Positions 50,456-60,111 of a stretch of 64,000 nt of DNA are shown piece after piece (position 1 is the stretch's first letter; every line of letters begins with the position of its first letter). A program made the position numbers and the translations under genes. The stretch is from positions 26,616 through 90,615 of the forward strand of contig NZ_BDCE01000028.1 in assembly GCF_001613345.1 (NCBI RefSeq), read 5' to 3'. The notes under the pieces were generated by a model. It made no database searches and was not told the DNA's origin. It worked only from the letters and a program-made list of their open reading frames with translations. The DNA is from Nocardia uniformis NBRC 13702 (GTDB lineage: Bacteria > Actinomycetota > Actinomycetes > Mycobacteriales > Mycobacteriaceae).

Positions 50456-51019
50456 CTAGGAAGTCTTGGTCGAATCCGCGAGACCGAGGTAGCGCGTGGG
50501 GACCTCGGCGACCAGCCAGACGCCGTTGCCCGTGACGAAGAACTCGTAGCCGTCGCGGCGCATGGCGGTGGCGTCGATAGCGAGGATCGTGGGTTTGCCG
50601 TGGCGAGCACCCACCGCGTGGGCTGTCGCCGTTTCCGCGGAGAGATGGACCGCGTGACGGCGCATCGGGAGAAGGCCCTTCGCCGTGATCGGCCCGAGGG
50701 TTGATTCGGCTGTTCCGTGGTAGAGGACGGGTGGCGGCTCGGCGGGTTCGTAGCCGAGATCTACGGCGATCGAATGGCCTTGGCGGGCACGGATCGCGGT
50801 GCCCGGCTCGTCGAATTCGAAGCGCTTCTTGCTGTTTCGTTCGACCACGGTTTCGAGTTGGGCGCGGGTGAGCGGTTTGCCGTGCGCGGATGCTTGGCGC
50901 AGCAGGGTGTCGACGGGCACCCAGCCCGCCTCGTCGGGGTCCACGCCGATGGCGTCGGGATTGTGGCGGAGCCAGTTCGACAGGCGCTTGGACAGTTTGA
51001 CCATGTCCTTCTCGTTCAT
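50456..51019 (-). CDS. kptA: RNA 2'-phosphotransferase (KptA/Tpt1)
   Basis: The 187-aa protein has the family landmarks: LSKRLSNWLRHNPDAIGVDP (Arg-His of the active site), GWVPVDTLLRQAS, KKRFEFDEPGTAIRARQGHS, the VLYHGT motif and RHAVHLSAETATAHAVG. KptA removes a 2'-phosphate from RNA using NAD+; its role in bacteria, which lack the eukaryotic tRNA-splicing pathway, is unclear. Start chosen at ATG 51019; ATG 51004 is possible. Confidence 0.88.
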   Translation of the reverse strand: MNEKDMVKLSKRLSNWLRHNPDAIGVDPDEAGWVPVDTLLRQASAHGKPLTRAQLETVVERNSKKRFEFDEPGTAIRARQGHSIAVDLGYEPAEPPPVLYHGTAESTLGPITAKGLLPMRRHAVHLSAETATAHAVGARHGKPTILAIDATAMRRDGYEFFVTGNGVWLVAEVPTRYLGLADSTKTS

Positions 51020-51065
51020 AACCAGATCACGGTCCCATATGTGCCGGTCCGATTCGAGAGGTTGA

Positions 51066-51608
51066 TCAGTTGTCGGGTTCGACTTCGCTCTCACCCTGTT
51101 CCTGGGGGACACAGACCCATTTCGCGCCGGTCCAGCTCCACTGGGCGACGATGCCGTCGTGGGAGCAGTCGTCGCCGACCTGGTGCTCGTCCCGGCCCTG
51201 TTCCTGCGGGATGCAAACCCACTGGCCGTCAGGGGTTTTGCCCCACTGAGCGACGATATTGCCGTGCGAGCAGTCGTCGCCGATATCGCGGGCGGGGGCG
51301 GTGGGTTGGGGTGTCGGCTGCGGGGCCGTCGGTTTGAGGTTGGTGGGCTGGGGGGCGATGATCGACCTCGGGGAGATGGGCGGCGGGATGGGGATGGCGG
51401 TCGTCGAGTTCGGGGTGGTCGAGGTGGTGCTCGTGGCCGGGGTCTGGTTGTCGGAATCGTCCGAGCGGTTGATCAGAAATCCGATCGCGAAGGCCGCGAC
51501 GATGGCGGCAGCGACCACCACGCCGATGAGCGCGGCTCGGCCGCCCTGCGGTGGCGGCTGCCCCTGATCGGCTGGCATGTCCTCGTACTCACTGCCGGGT
51601 GACGTCAT
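51066..51608 (-). CDS. membrane-anchored extracellular protein with two Cys repeats
   Basis: A 180-aa protein with a Pro/Gln-rich N-terminus, one membrane segment ([20 protein letters not shown], residues ~25-44), a Thr/Pro-rich linker and two tandem C-terminal units of about 30 residues ([19 protein letters not shown], then [30 protein letters not shown], then VCVPQEQG). Each unit has two cysteines likely forming a disulfide. Topology should be N-in, C-out. Function unknown. Confidence 0.72.
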   Translation of the reverse strand: MTSPGSEYEDMPADQGQPPPQGGRAALIGVVVAAAIVAAFAIGFLINRSDDSDNQTPATSTTSTTPNSTTAIPIPPPISPRSIIAPQPTNLKPTAPQPTPQPTAPARDIGDDCSHGNIVAQWGKTPDGQWVCIPQEQGRDEHQVGDDCSHDGIVAQWSWTGAKWVCVPQEQGESEVEPDN

Positions 51609-51743
51609 TGTCTGCGCCCTTCGCTCGAGTCAGTCCTGATCCGAAAGCCCCATGCGACCGAATACGCTACCCAGCCACGCCGTGTCCGAGCCGCAACCGC
51701 GCCCGACACGCCCGCCCTCGGGGTGCCCAGTAACGTGGCTGCC

Positions 51744-53249
51744 ATGACAGCTGTTGCAGATCGTTCGCTCGGGCCGGAACTGGTACGCACCGTGAGCATC
51801 GGCGAGGCCGATGTCCTCGTCGTCGGACTCACGTCCTCCGACGACGGGCCCGCGATCGCCCCGGCGGATGCCTTCGACGATGTGCTCGATGCCGATACTC
51901 GGGCCGCGTTGGTGACCGCGCTGCGGGCCGTGGGCGCGAAAGGTAAGGCCGAGGAGCTGACCCGGATTCCCGCGCCCGCCGGACTGGGCGTGGACAGTGT
52001 GCTCGCGGTGGGGCTCGGGGCGGCGGAGAAGGTCGATGCCGAGCAGATTCGTAAGTCGGCCGGGGTGGCGGGGCGTGCGTTGAGCGGGACCGCGACCGCG
52101 GTGACCACGCTGTCCGGACTGGATCTCGGTGCGGCGGCGGAAGGGTTCTACCTGGGGGCCTACACCTTCACCCCGTACCGGTCGTCCAAATCCGCGCCGA
52201 AAGCGGATGAGGGGCCGGTCAAGCGCGTCGAGTTCCTGGTTCCCGACCCGGCATACGGTGAAGAGGCGTTCTTCCGGGCCCGGTCGATCGCCGAAGCCGT
52301 CGCTACCGCACGGGATTTCGTGAACACCCCGCCGAACGATCTGTTCCCGGCCGAATTCGCCAATCGCGCAGCGGAACTGGCGAAAGCCGCAGGACTCCAG
52401 GTCGAGATTCTCGATGAGGAGGCCCTAGAGGCCGGCGGGTACGGCGGAATCATCGGCGTCGGCAAGGGCTCCTCGCGGCCGCCGCGCCTGATCCGCATCA
52501 CCTACGCGGGCGGCGATCCGAAGGTGGCACTGGTCGGCAAGGGCATTACCTTCGATACCGGCGGCATCTCCATCAAGCCCGCCGCCAATATGGAGAATAT
52601 GACCTCCGATATGGCGGGCGCGGCGGCGGTTGTCGCCACCACCTTGCTGGCCGCGCGGCTGAGTCTGCCGCTGACTGTCACCGCGACCGTGCCGATGGCG
52701 GAGAATATGCCGTCGGCGAATGCGCAGCGCCCCGGTGATGTGCTCACCCAGTACGGCGGCACCACCGTCGAGGTCATCAATACCGACGCCGAGGGCCGCC
52801 TCATCCTGGCCGACGCCATTGTGCGCGCGGGCGAGGACGAACCGGACTACCTCATCGACGTCGCCACCCTCACCGGTGCGCAGATGGTCGCGCTCGGCAC
52901 TCGCACCCCTGGTGTCATGGGCACCGACGAATTCCGCGACCGGATCGCGCGCATCTCCCAGAGCGTCGGCGAAAACGGTTGGGCCATGCCGCTTCCCACG
53001 GAACTGCGGGCCGATATCAACTCCAAGATCGCCGACCTCGCCAATGTGGCACCGCACCGCTGGGGCGGCATGCTGTCGGCGGGGCTGTTCCTGAAGGAGT
53101 TCGTGCCCGAGGACGTGCAGTGGGCACACGTCGATATCGCGGGACCGTCGTACAACACCGGCGGCCCCTTCGGCTACACCCCGAAGGGCGGCACCGGCGT
53201 GCCGGTCCGCACCCTCATCACCACCCTCGAGGACATCGCCGCCGAATGA
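51744..53249 (+). CDS. pepA: leucyl aminopeptidase (M17, PepA/PepB)
   Basis: A 501-aa dinuclear-metal cytosolic aminopeptidase. The catalytic domain shows [19 protein letters not shown] with its Lys and Asp ligands, [17 protein letters not shown], and the active-site motif [15 protein letters not shown]; the tail contains [23 protein letters not shown] at 51744; an upstream frame adds only a few residues. It opens a block syntenic with mycobacterial pepB-dlaT-lipB-lipA. A strong hairpin follows the stop. Confidence 0.95.
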   Translation: MTAVADRSLGPELVRTVSIGEADVLVVGLTSSDDGPAIAPADAFDDVLDADTRAALVTALRAVGAKGKAEELTRIPAPAGLGVDSVLAVGLGAAEKVDAEQIRKSAGVAGRALSGTATAVTTLSGLDLGAAAEGFYLGAYTFTPYRSSKSAPKADEGPVKRVEFLVPDPAYGEEAFFRARSIAEAVATARDFVNTPPNDLFPAEFANRAAELAKAAGLQVEILDEEALEAGGYGGIIGVGKGSSRPPRLIRITYAGGDPKVALVGKGITFDTGGISIKPAANMENMTSDMAGAAAVVATTLLAARLSLPLTVTATVPMAENMPSANAQRPGDVLTQYGGTTVEVINTDAEGRLILADAIVRAGEDEPDYLIDVATLTGAQMVALGTRTPGVMGTDEFRDRIARISQSVGENGWAMPLPTELRADINSKIADLANVAPHRWGGMLSAGLFLKEFVPEDVQWAHVDIAGPSYNTGGPFGYTPKGGTGVPVRTLITTLEDIAAE

Positions 53250-53250
53250 C

Positions 53251-53275
53251 CGGCGGGGCCCGCACGGCCCCGCCG
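53251..53275 (+). terminator. rho-independent-like terminator after pepA
   Basis: CGGCGGGGCC, loop CGCAC, GGCCCCGCCG directly after the stop: a 10-bp perfect GC stem. No U-tract, as usual in this group. Confidence 0.8.
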
Positions 53276-53313
53276 ATAACTGAAGCTCGAACACGTGAAA
53301 CCGCCCACTCTCT

Positions 53314-53390
53314 CGTCATTCCGCGCGCTTTTGGCCGGAATCCACCGTTGGTGAGGCGTGGATCCCGGCCAAAAGCACGCCGGATGACGG
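53314..53390. repeat. intergenic palindromic element, full copy
   Basis: CGTCATTCCGCGCGCTTTTG...GGCCGGAATCCAC and GTGGATCCCGGCCAAAAGC...CGCCGGATGACGG around a short centre. It lies between the tandem genes pepA and trx; the left half has lost a G (TTCCGCGCGC), the right half GCCGGATG lacks one G. The remainder of 53391-53642 shows no gene. Confidence 0.8.
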
Positions 53391-53642
53391 AAGCGGGCGG
53401 CATCGCGCGGAGAACTCAGTCAGCGCTCCCCACCGTCCACCGTCCGGTTCGGCAGGGTCGCCCGTGCGGCCCTGCCGACAACCCGGTGCTCCACCCGCCG
53501 TCCGCTGTTCCGGTTCGGCGAGCGGTCCGGTCGAACCAGCTGTCGTACAAGCGGTCCCGGTCGGGCATAATCCTGGACTGCTGTCGTCGATCGGCGGCTC
53601 GGCCGACACATTCGGTGCGAGCCGTTTCGGGAGGTTCCTCCG

Positions 53643-54122
53643 ATGTCCCTACGTGCGCTGAGCCAGCACGACTTCCAGCAGACGGTAACGAGCAATCACA
53701 TAGTGCTGGTGGACTTCTGGGCCGAATGGTGTGGCTGGTGCAAACGTTTCGCACCGGTCTACCAGGCGTCCGCCGAAACGCATCCGCAGATCGTGCACGC
53801 CACCGTCGACGGTGATGCCGAACCGGCCCTGGCCGGCTCCATAGGTCTCACCGGGTACCCCACCATCATGGCGTTCCGCGAAGGCCTGCCGGTGTACAAG
53901 AACGCCGGTTACCTGGACGCCGGACAGCTGGAAGAGGTGGTGCAGCAGGTCCTCTGGATGGATATGGACGAATTCCGGCGGCAGGCGGCCGAACAGCTCC
54001 AGCAACAGTCCGGACAGCGCCAGGCCCCCACCGCCGAACCCGCAGCGGCACCGATCGCGCACCGCGCCGGACCGGCCCCCGGGCCACCGCAGTACGGCTG
54101 GCCCGGACTGCGCACGCGCTGA
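53643..54122 (+). CDS. thioredoxin-like protein
   Basis: A 159-aa thioredoxin-fold protein with ribosome-binding site GGGAGGTTCCTCCG before the ATG. Active site WCGWC (Cys30, Cys33), cis-Pro in TGYPTIMAFREG. Residues ~105-159 are a Gln- and Pro-rich tail (EQLQQQSGQRQAPTAEPAAA) without fold. No signal peptide, so it is cytosolic. A WCGWC motif is less common than WCGPC. Confidence 0.88.
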   Translation: MSLRALSQHDFQQTVTSNHIVLVDFWAEWCGWCKRFAPVYQASAETHPQIVHATVDGDAEPALAGSIGLTGYPTIMAFREGLPVYKNAGYLDAGQLEEVVQQVLWMDMDEFRRQAAEQLQQQSGQRQAPTAEPAAAPIAHRAGPAPGPPQYGWPGLRTR

Positions 54123-54273
54123 AAACGCCCGGGCTGCTCACCATGCACGGCCGACGACGAATAGGCCCGCCGGGTGAGCACGAAGGTCGCACCCTCTCCC
54201 GGCCGACACTCGAGAAGGGCGCGCGGCTCGGGGCTAGTCGGGCGGCCGGCACCGCGGTTTCGCGACCGAACCG

Positions 54274-54366
54274 CCTCATCAACCCGGCGCGCCTTCGTGA
54301 CCGGGATCCGCACTGCGCGGTGCCATTCGGGTGTGGATTCCGGCCAAAAGCACGCCGGAATGACGG
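54274..54366. repeat. intergenic palindromic element, degenerate left half
   Basis: Right half GTGGATTCCGGCCAAAAGC with ACGCCGGAATGACGG is intact. The left half, CCTCATCAACCCGGCGCGCC then TTCGTGACCGGGATCCGCAC, is decayed. Convergent genes lie on either side (trx and the 114-aa gene). Confidence 0.7.
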
Positions 54367-54406
54367 GGAGGGAGTCGCGCTCAGGACTTCCGGCCAGGGC
54401 CTCGGT

Positions 54407-54486
54407 ACCTCGAGGATGCCGTTGGGACCCCGAGGGTGCCGACGCGACCTCGTGAATGCCGGTGCGACCCCGAGGGTGCCGGTGCG
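54407..54486. repeat. four tandem 20-bp repeats
   Basis: Units begin at 54407, 54427, 54447 and 54467, each of the form ACCYCGRGGRTGCCGNNGSG, ending GGGTGCCGGTGCG in the last. Variation between units is 3-5 bases. It lies in the 3' intergenic space next to a palindromic element. It may be a variable-number tandem repeat. Confidence 0.75.
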
Positions 54487-54522
54487 CCGTCGGTCGGCAC
54501 CACACGGAGCTACGGCGGACAG

Positions 54523-54867
54523 CTATCCGCCGTCCACCCCGTCCTCCGCGAGCCTGGCGCGCCGCCGTTCGATGCGCCGACGGGCATCGTGATCGCGCAT
54601 GCGCTGCGGATACCCGACCAGGCGCACGTCGTACACCGGTATGCCGAGATCGCGGGAAAGCCGTTGCGCACCACGCTCGCCCACGACGCGTCGCGTCCAC
54701 TCACCGTCGTGGGCCACCAGCACGACCGTGACATCGGTGACCGTCGTGCGCGGTTCGACGAACGCTTCCACGCCCCGGCGTGCGCTCATCCACTCGCGCA
54801 GATACGCGATGGTGGAGCCGTCGACCCGCCCGCGAGCGGTACGACGAACCCGATCCAGGAAACCCAT
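54523..54867 (-). CDS. conserved hypothetical protein, 114 aa
   Basis: ATG at 54867 after GGAGGAGGTTGTCGG. The core VTDVTVVLVAHDGEWTRRVV, GERGAQRLSRDLGIPVYDVR, LVGYPQRMRDHDARRRIERR looks like a compact alpha/beta protein with a basic C-terminus. I recall similar short proteins, sometimes called 'oxidoreductase' without evidence, in nocardiae and mycobacteria; I know no function. Confidence 0.68.
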   Translation of the reverse strand: MGFLDRVRRTARGRVDGSTIAYLREWMSARRGVEAFVEPRTTVTDVTVVLVAHDGEWTRRVVGERGAQRLSRDLGIPVYDVRLVGYPQRMRDHDARRRIERRRARLAEDGVDGG

Positions 54868-55017
54868 CCGACAACCTCCTCCGCGGAGCCCGGGAATCCA
54901 GTATTTCTCTTTCGATAATGCCAGTTGAAAGGTTTGCGTGGCGGCCAGGCGACCGAGTCCTCAGCGACTACACAGACGCGGCGCGGCGCGGCGGCGAATC
55001 GATCCCGGCCGACCGCC

Positions 55018-55452
55018 TCAGAATTCGAGCGCCATCCATTCGTCCGGCTTCGCGAGCGGCCCGAACCCGAGCTTCCGGTAAACACCATGCGCATCATGGG
55101 TGGCGAGCAGGATCCGACGCAGCCCGTGCGGCCGCAAACGTTCACGCACGGCCTCGACCAGCGCCGTGCCGACACCATTGCCCCGCACCGAACTATCGAC
55201 GTACACATCGCACAGCCACGCGAAGGTCGCCATATCGGTGATCACCCGGGCATAGGCCACCTGCTCCCCCGAAACCGTCTCGTACACCCCGAAGTTCAGC
55301 GACCCCGCGATCGCCCGATCCTGATGCTCCCGCGCCCGCCCCTGCGCCCAGTACGCATCGGTCGACATCCAACGGTGCACCCGCTCGGCGTCGATGCGAT
55401 CGGTATCGGTGGAGATCTCATATCCCGGGGCCAGTTCCGGTGCGTCGGTCAT
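55018..55452 (-). CDS. GNAT family N-acetyltransferase
   Basis: From ATG at 55452 a 144-aa GNAT protein: YWAQGRAREHQDRAIAGSLN, CDVYVDSSVRGNGVGTALVE (motif A, R-G-N-G-V-G), LLATHDAHGVYRKLGFGPLA (motif B) and the end KPDEWMALEF. The D-x-x-Y-W start and W-M end resemble small GNATs of the YjgM/Mbt kind; substrate unknown. An open extension upstream in this frame is rejected as non-family sequence. Confidence 0.85.
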   Translation of the reverse strand: MTDAPELAPGYEISTDTDRIDAERVHRWMSTDAYWAQGRAREHQDRAIAGSLNFGVYETVSGEQVAYARVITDMATFAWLCDVYVDSSVRGNGVGTALVEAVRERLRPHGLRRILLATHDAHGVYRKLGFGPLAKPDEWMALEF

Positions 55453-55813
55453 GAACCGAGGTTGCCTCGCCGGGCACTCGGGCGTCGACCAGTTTTCCGG
55501 CGGCCCCCACGAACGCGGGCGCGAAACATTCTTCTTCGGTGACATGCGACACGACATATCGGCTATCAACCCAGTTCGCCGCGCCGGCCCACCGCTCACC
55601 GCCGCCGCGCCGACATCGCGAGGTCTGTTCATCAGCCGCCCTGTGACACGCCGCACGCGCAGTAGTGCAAGGATGGGTAGCTGGAACAACAACCTACGGA
55701 TCTCCGGCGCCACAGAACGATCGGTGGCTGACGAGACCTCGCCGCGACCCGCGGTGGGTGATCGCCGCGAGACAACTGTTTAACCCGACGAGCAGTCAGA
55801 GGAGTCAACAGAC
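55453..55813. promoter_or_regulatory. divergent region before sucB
   Basis: 361 nt without a supported gene. It carries the promoters for the GNAT gene (left) and for the E2 gene (right), whose ribosome-binding site is AGAGGAGTCAAC before 55814. A possible -10-like TAGCTG and the weakly AT-rich ACAACTGTTTAACC (55778-55791) precede the E2 gene. No operator repeat recognised. Confidence 0.4.
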
Positions 55814-57538
55814 ATGGCCTTCTCCGTCCAGATGCCAGCTCTTGGTGAGAGCGTCACCGAGGGCACTGTGACCAGGTGGCTGAAGCAGGAAGGAGACACG
55901 GTCGAGGTCGACGAGCCGCTGCTCGAAGTCTCCACCGATAAGGTCGACACCGAAATCCCGTCCCCTGCCGCCGGTGTGCTGGTCAAGATCAGCGCCCAGG
56001 AGGATGACGTGATCGAGGTCGGTGGCGAACTCGGTGTAATCGGTGATGCCGGTGAGGCTCCCGCGCCCGCCGAAGCTCCCGCTCCTGAAGCAGCCCCGGC
56101 TCCCGAGCCCGAGCCCGCTCAGGCCGAAAGCGCCCCCGAACCCGCCGCGGAGCCCGAGCCGGCTGCCGCGTCCTCCGGACCCGCCGAAGGCACCTCCGTG
56201 AAGATGCCGGAGCTCGGCGAATCGGTCACCGAGGGCACCGTCACCCGCTGGCTCAAGCAGGTCGGCGACAAGGTCGAGGTCGACGAGCCGCTGCTCGAGG
56301 TCTCCACCGACAAGGTCGACACCGAGATCCCCTCGCCTGTCGCGGGCACCCTGCTGGAGATCACCGCGCAGGAAGACGACGTGATCAATGTCGGCGGCCA
56401 GCTCGGTGTGATCGGCAGTGGCGCACCGGCTTCCAAGCCCGCCGAGCAGAAGCCCGCTCCGGCTCCCGAGCCCAAGCCCGCCGCCGAGCAGAAGGCGGAG
56501 CCCAAGCCCGCCGCACCGGCTCCGGCCCCGAAGCCCGCCGAGCAGAAGCCCGCTCCGGTTCCGGCCGCCGCTACTCCCGCTGACGAGCCCTCCAGCAACG
56601 GTGGCCCCTACGTCACCCCGCTGGTCCGCAAGCTGGCCTCCGAGAACGGCGTGGACCTGTCCTCCATCACCGGTTCCGGTGTCGGCGGTCGCATCCGCAA
56701 GCAGGATGTCCTCGCCGCCGCGGAAGCCAAGAAGGCCCCGGCCCCGGCCGCCGCCGCACCGGCTCCCGCTGCCGCCGCTCCGGCCGCCGCCACGGCCCCG
56801 CGTCCGGACCTGGCACACCTTCCGGGCACCACCCAGAAGGCCAACCGGATCCGGCAGCTCACAGCGATCAAGACCCTGGAGTCGCTGCAGACCACCGCGC
56901 AGCTCACCCAGGTGCACGAGGTCGACATGACCAAGATCGCGGTGCTGCGCAACAAGGCCAAGGACTCGTTCCAGGCACGCGAGGGCGTCAAGCTCACGTT
57001 CCTGCCGTTCTTCGCCAAGGCCGCCATCGAGGCCCTCGGCGTGCACCCGAACGTCAACGCCTCCTACGACATGGATTCCAAGCAGATCACCTACCACTCG
57101 GTGGTCAACCTGGGTATCGCGGTCGATACGGAGCAGGGTCTGCTGTCCCCGGTCATCCACAATGCCAACGATCTGTCCCTCGCGGGACTGGCCCGGGCCA
57201 TCGCCGATATCGCCAACCGCGCGCGCAACGGCGGCCTGAAGCCGGACGAGCTGTCGGGTGGCACCTTCACGGTCACCAATATCGGTTCCCAAGGTGCGCT
57301 CTTCGACACCCCGATCCTGATGCCGGCGCAGGCGGGCATGCTGGGTACCGGCGCGATCGTCAAGCGCCCCATGGTGATCAGCGATAACGGCAGCGAGGCC
57401 ATCGGCATCCGCTCGATGGCGTTCCTGCCGCTGACCTATGATCACCGGCTCATCGACGGCGCCGACGCGGGCCGCTTCCTCAGCACCATCCGGCACCGGC
57501 TGGAAGAGGCGCGGTTCGAGGGCGACCTCGGCCTGTAG
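55814..57538 (+). CDS. sucB: dihydrolipoyllysine acyltransferase (E2 of 2-oxo acid dehydrogenase complexes), two lipoyl domains
   Basis: A 574-aa E2 with two lipoyl domains carrying the DKVDTE motif (lipoylated Lys43 and Lys167), Ala/Pro/Glu-rich linkers, a peripheral subunit-binding domain ([20 protein letters not shown], then [13 protein letters not shown], ~258-300) and a C-terminal catalytic domain with [16 protein letters not shown] (His and Asp). It corresponds to mycobacterial DlaT. The lipoate genes lipB and lipA lie just downstream, so cofactor and target are encoded together. Confidence 0.95.
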   Translation: MAFSVQMPALGESVTEGTVTRWLKQEGDTVEVDEPLLEVSTDKVDTEIPSPAAGVLVKISAQEDDVIEVGGELGVIGDAGEAPAPAEAPAPEAAPAPEPEPAQAESAPEPAAEPEPAAASSGPAEGTSVKMPELGESVTEGTVTRWLKQVGDKVEVDEPLLEVSTDKVDTEIPSPVAGTLLEITAQEDDVINVGGQLGVIGSGAPASKPAEQKPAPAPEPKPAAEQKAEPKPAAPAPAPKPAEQKPAPVPAAATPADEPSSNGGPYVTPLVRKLASENGVDLSSITGSGVGGRIRKQDVLAAAEAKKAPAPAAAAPAPAAAAPAAATAPRPDLAHLPGTTQKANRIRQLTAIKTLESLQTTAQLTQVHEVDMTKIAVLRNKAKDSFQAREGVKLTFLPFFAKAAIEALGVHPNVNASYDMDSKQITYHSVVNLGIAVDTEQGLLSPVIHNANDLSLAGLARAIADIANRARNGGLKPDELSGGTFTVTNIGSQGALFDTPILMPAQAGMLGTGAIVKRPMVISDNGSEAIGIRSMAFLPLTYDHRLIDGADAGRFLSTIRHRLEEARFEGDLGL

Positions 57539-57541
57539 TTC

Positions 57542-58444
57542 ATGAGGGTCGTGGTTGCCGGGTCATCCGGGCTGATCGGGACGGCACTCGTCGCGGCATT
57601 GCGCCGCGACGGGCACGAGGTGATTCGCCTCGTACGCCGTCCCGCCGCCGCCCGCGATGAGTTCTCCTGGGACCCGGCCCGAGCCGATCTGGACCAGCGC
57701 GCGCTGCGCGATGCCGATGCCGTGGTGAATCTCTGCGGCGCGAGTATCGGGCGGCGGCGCTGGACCGGCAGCTATAAGCAGGAACTGCGCGACAGCCGCA
57801 TTACCCCCACCGATGTATTGGCCGCCGCGGTCGCCTCCGCCGGAATTCCGACGCTGGTGAATGCCAGCGGCGCGCACTACTACGGCGGCGATACCGGCGA
57901 TCGGGTGATCACCGAAACCTCCCCCGCGGGAACGGGTTTCCTGGCCAGTCTGTGTCGCGACTGGGAAGCCGCCACCCGGCCCGCCGCCGAAGCGGGGGCG
58001 CGCACCGTGCTGTTGCGCAGCGCGGTGGTCATGTCGCGACAGGGCGGCATGCTCGCCATGCTGCGGCCGCTCTACTCACTCGGTCTGGGCGGTCGGCTCG
58101 GCAATGGCCGCCAGTACATGCCGTGGATCTCCCTCGATGACGAGATCGGCGGCATCCTGTTCGCCCTGACCCATCCGACCGTGTCCGGTCCGGTCAATAT
58201 GGTGGGTCCCGCCCCGGTCACCAATGCCGAATTCAATCGGGCGATGGGCCGGGTGCTGCATCGCCCCACCCCGCTGGTGGTCCCGGCCTTCGCCATGCGG
58301 GCGGCCCTCGGCGAATTCGCCCAGGAGGCGATTCTGCACGGCCCGCGCGCCATTCCCACGGTCCTGGAAGAGGCCGGCTACGCCTTCCGGCACCCGACCA
58401 TCGGGGCCGCGCTGGCAGCGGCGATCGGTCGCGACGAGGGCTGA
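57542..58444 (+). CDS. TIGR01777 family NAD(P)-binding epimerase
   Basis: A 300-aa Rossmann protein four nt after suc[21 protein letters not shown] (nucleotide loop), [11 protein letters not shown], then [20 protein letters not shown], the family-specific NLAG-S/I-R-W block, and [21 protein letters not shown] mycobacterial homologue sits at the same place (Rv2216 in my recollection). The SulA-like name used for some members is unrelated to cell division control. Substrate unknown. Confidence 0.9.
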   Translation: MRVVVAGSSGLIGTALVAALRRDGHEVIRLVRRPAAARDEFSWDPARADLDQRALRDADAVVNLCGASIGRRRWTGSYKQELRDSRITPTDVLAAAVASAGIPTLVNASGAHYYGGDTGDRVITETSPAGTGFLASLCRDWEAATRPAAEAGARTVLLRSAVVMSRQGGMLAMLRPLYSLGLGGRLGNGRQYMPWISLDDEIGGILFALTHPTVSGPVNMVGPAPVTNAEFNRAMGRVLHRPTPLVVPAFAMRAALGEFAQEAILHGPRAIPTVLEEAGYAFRHPTIGAALAAAIGRDEG

Positions 58445-58570
58445 CGGCGGTCTGTGCCGAACCTCTGTTTCGCCCCACCGATCAGGAGTAGCCTAAAAGT
58501 TGCCATGATGAAGAAGCCGTAGTCAGACCCGTTGCTGCACGCGGGGCCGCCGAACAAAGGCGTGACCGCC

Positions 58571-58714
58571 ATGATTAAACACATCGCTGCAGATATCGCC
58601 CTGGCAATCGCCGTACTGGCGGCTGGGTATTCGATTCCGAGCTTCGACAATCCCTTCGAATGCGTGCCCGAGCTGCACTCGTCCGCCGAATTCCTGGCTT
58701 GTCTGGACGGCTGA
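58571..58714 (+). CDS. possible small secreted or membrane peptide, 47 aa
   Basis: [20 protein letters not shown] then [20 protein letters not shown]. The first 20 residues could be a signal peptide or membrane anchor; two Cys follow. Ribosome-binding site is unclear (AAAGGCGTGACCGCC). An earlier ATG at 58532 is in frame. No homologue recognised. Confidence 0.35.
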   Translation: MIKHIAADIALAIAVLAAGYSIPSFDNPFECVPELHSSAEFLACLDG

Positions 58715-58761
58715 TCCGGGCGAGGTCGGCATCACACCACGGTGCTGGATACCGTGGGCGG

Positions 58762-59316
58762 GTGAGCGACGCCCCCTCCCCCGCCGTGCTCGTACCTGCC
58801 GACCTGCTGGTGCGCGATGCCCGCGAGAGCGATCTGCCGGAGATCCTGGCAATCCACAACACCGCCATCGCCGAGACCACCGCGATCTGGGATACCGAAC
58901 CGGCCGATCTGGACGAGCGGCTGGTGTGGTTCCGGACCCGCACCGGCGCCGGCCATCCGATCCTGGTCGCCGAGATCGACGGCTCGGTCGCCGGATACGC
59001 CAGCTACGGCCAGTTCCGACCGAAGTCGGGTTACCGCTTCTCGGTGGAAAATTCGGTGTACGTGGCCGACCGCTTCCACCGGCGCGGGGTGGCGACCTCG
59101 CTCATGGCCGAACTGCTGGTCCGGGCACGGCGGGGCCCGGTGCACGCCATGATCGCCGCCATCGAAACCTCCAATGCCACCTCGATCGCGCTGCACGAGA
59201 AGTTCGGATTCGCCATCGTCGGACAGCTGCCACAGGTCGGGTACAAGTTCGATCGCTGGATGGACCTGACACTCATGCAACTGCTCTTCGACGATGGCGT
59301 AGCGTCGCAGGGGTGA
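58762..59316 (+). CDS. GNAT acetyltransferase, phosphinothricin-acetyltransferase-like
   Basis: A 184-aa protein from GTG at 58762. [40 protein letters not shown], then [20 protein letters not shown] and [18 protein letters not shown] (acetyl-CoA loop) are the pattern of Pat/Bar-type enzymes, which acetylate phosphinothricin or methionine sulfone-like amino acids. Its stop overlaps the lipB start (GTGA), so it joins the lipB transcript. Confidence 0.85.
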   Translation: MSDAPSPAVLVPADLLVRDARESDLPEILAIHNTAIAETTAIWDTEPADLDERLVWFRTRTGAGHPILVAEIDGSVAGYASYGQFRPKSGYRFSVENSVYVADRFHRRGVATSLMAELLVRARRGPVHAMIAAIETSNATSIALHEKFGFAIVGQLPQVGYKFDRWMDLTLMQLLFDDGVASQG

Positions 59317-60089
59317 GCGAGAGCACCACCAGCGCCCCGAGCACCCCGGCCACCACCGTGGCCCGCCGCGCATCGGCCCGCTACGACGAGACCCCACTGC
59401 TGATCGAGGATTTGGGCCTCATCGACTACCACCTCGCGTGGGAGCGCCAGCGCGCCATTGCCGCCGAACGCGCCGACGGTATCGGGCAGGATCGGCTGCT
59501 GCTGCTGGAACATCCGTCGGTATTCACCGCGGGCCGTCGCACCGAGGCCGAGGACATGCCGATCGACGGCAGCCCGGTGATAGAGGTCGACCGCGGCGGC
59601 AAGATCACCTGGCACGGGCCGGGACAGCTGGTCGGATATCCGATCGTGCGGCTGGCCGAGCCGGTCGATGTGGTCGCCTATGTGCGACGCATCGAAGAGG
59701 CGATCATTCATGTGTGTGCCGAGCTGGGCCTCAATGCCGGTCGGGTGGAAGGACGTTCGGGCGTGTGGGTGCCCGCTGACGACTTCCAGCCCGAGCGCAA
59801 GATCTCCGCGATCGGCGTGCGGGTGCAGCGCGGCGTGACCCTGCACGGCGTCTCGTTCAACTGCAATTCCGCGCTCGACGGATTCCAGGCGATAGTGCCG
59901 TGCGGCATTCACGACGCCGGGGTCACCACGCTCAGCCGCGAATTGGATCGGGAAGTCACCGTCGCCGAGGTACGTCCGCTGGTCGCGCAGGCGATTACGC
60001 GCGCGCTCGACGGCGATCTGCCGGTGACTGAGCATACCGTTGGGCGCCCCCAGGCTCCGGCGGCCGCAGTGCCCGTCAAGTCCGAATGA
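59313..60089 (+). CDS. lipB: lipoyl(octanoyl) transferase LipB
   Basis: GTG at 59313 (258 aa). LipB moves octanoyl from acyl carrier protein to E2 and other lipoyl domains. The active-site pattern [18 protein letters not shown] is at ~94-111, the catalytic Lys163 in ERKISAIG and Cys197 in [10 protein letters not shown]. About 25 low-complexity N-terminal residues precede the fold. A longer frame is open upstream through the GNAT gene and is rejected. 22 nt before lipA. Confidence 0.95.
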   Translation: MSESTTSAPSTPATTVARRASARYDETPLLIEDLGLIDYHLAWERQRAIAAERADGIGQDRLLLLEHPSVFTAGRRTEAEDMPIDGSPVIEVDRGGKITWHGPGQLVGYPIVRLAEPVDVVAYVRRIEEAIIHVCAELGLNAGRVEGRSGVWVPADDFQPERKISAIGVRVQRGVTLHGVSFNCNSALDGFQAIVPCGIHDAGVTTLSRELDREVTVAEVRPLVAQAITRALDGDLPVTEHTVGRPQAPAAAVPVKSE

Positions 60090-60111
60090 TCACGGGCGTA
60101 GAGTCTAAACC

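Noticed and set aside
55805..57496. 563-codon minus-strand frame opposite sucB
   Set aside because: Shadow of the high-GC E2 gene; low-complexity Gly/Arg product reflecting Ala/Pro linkers.
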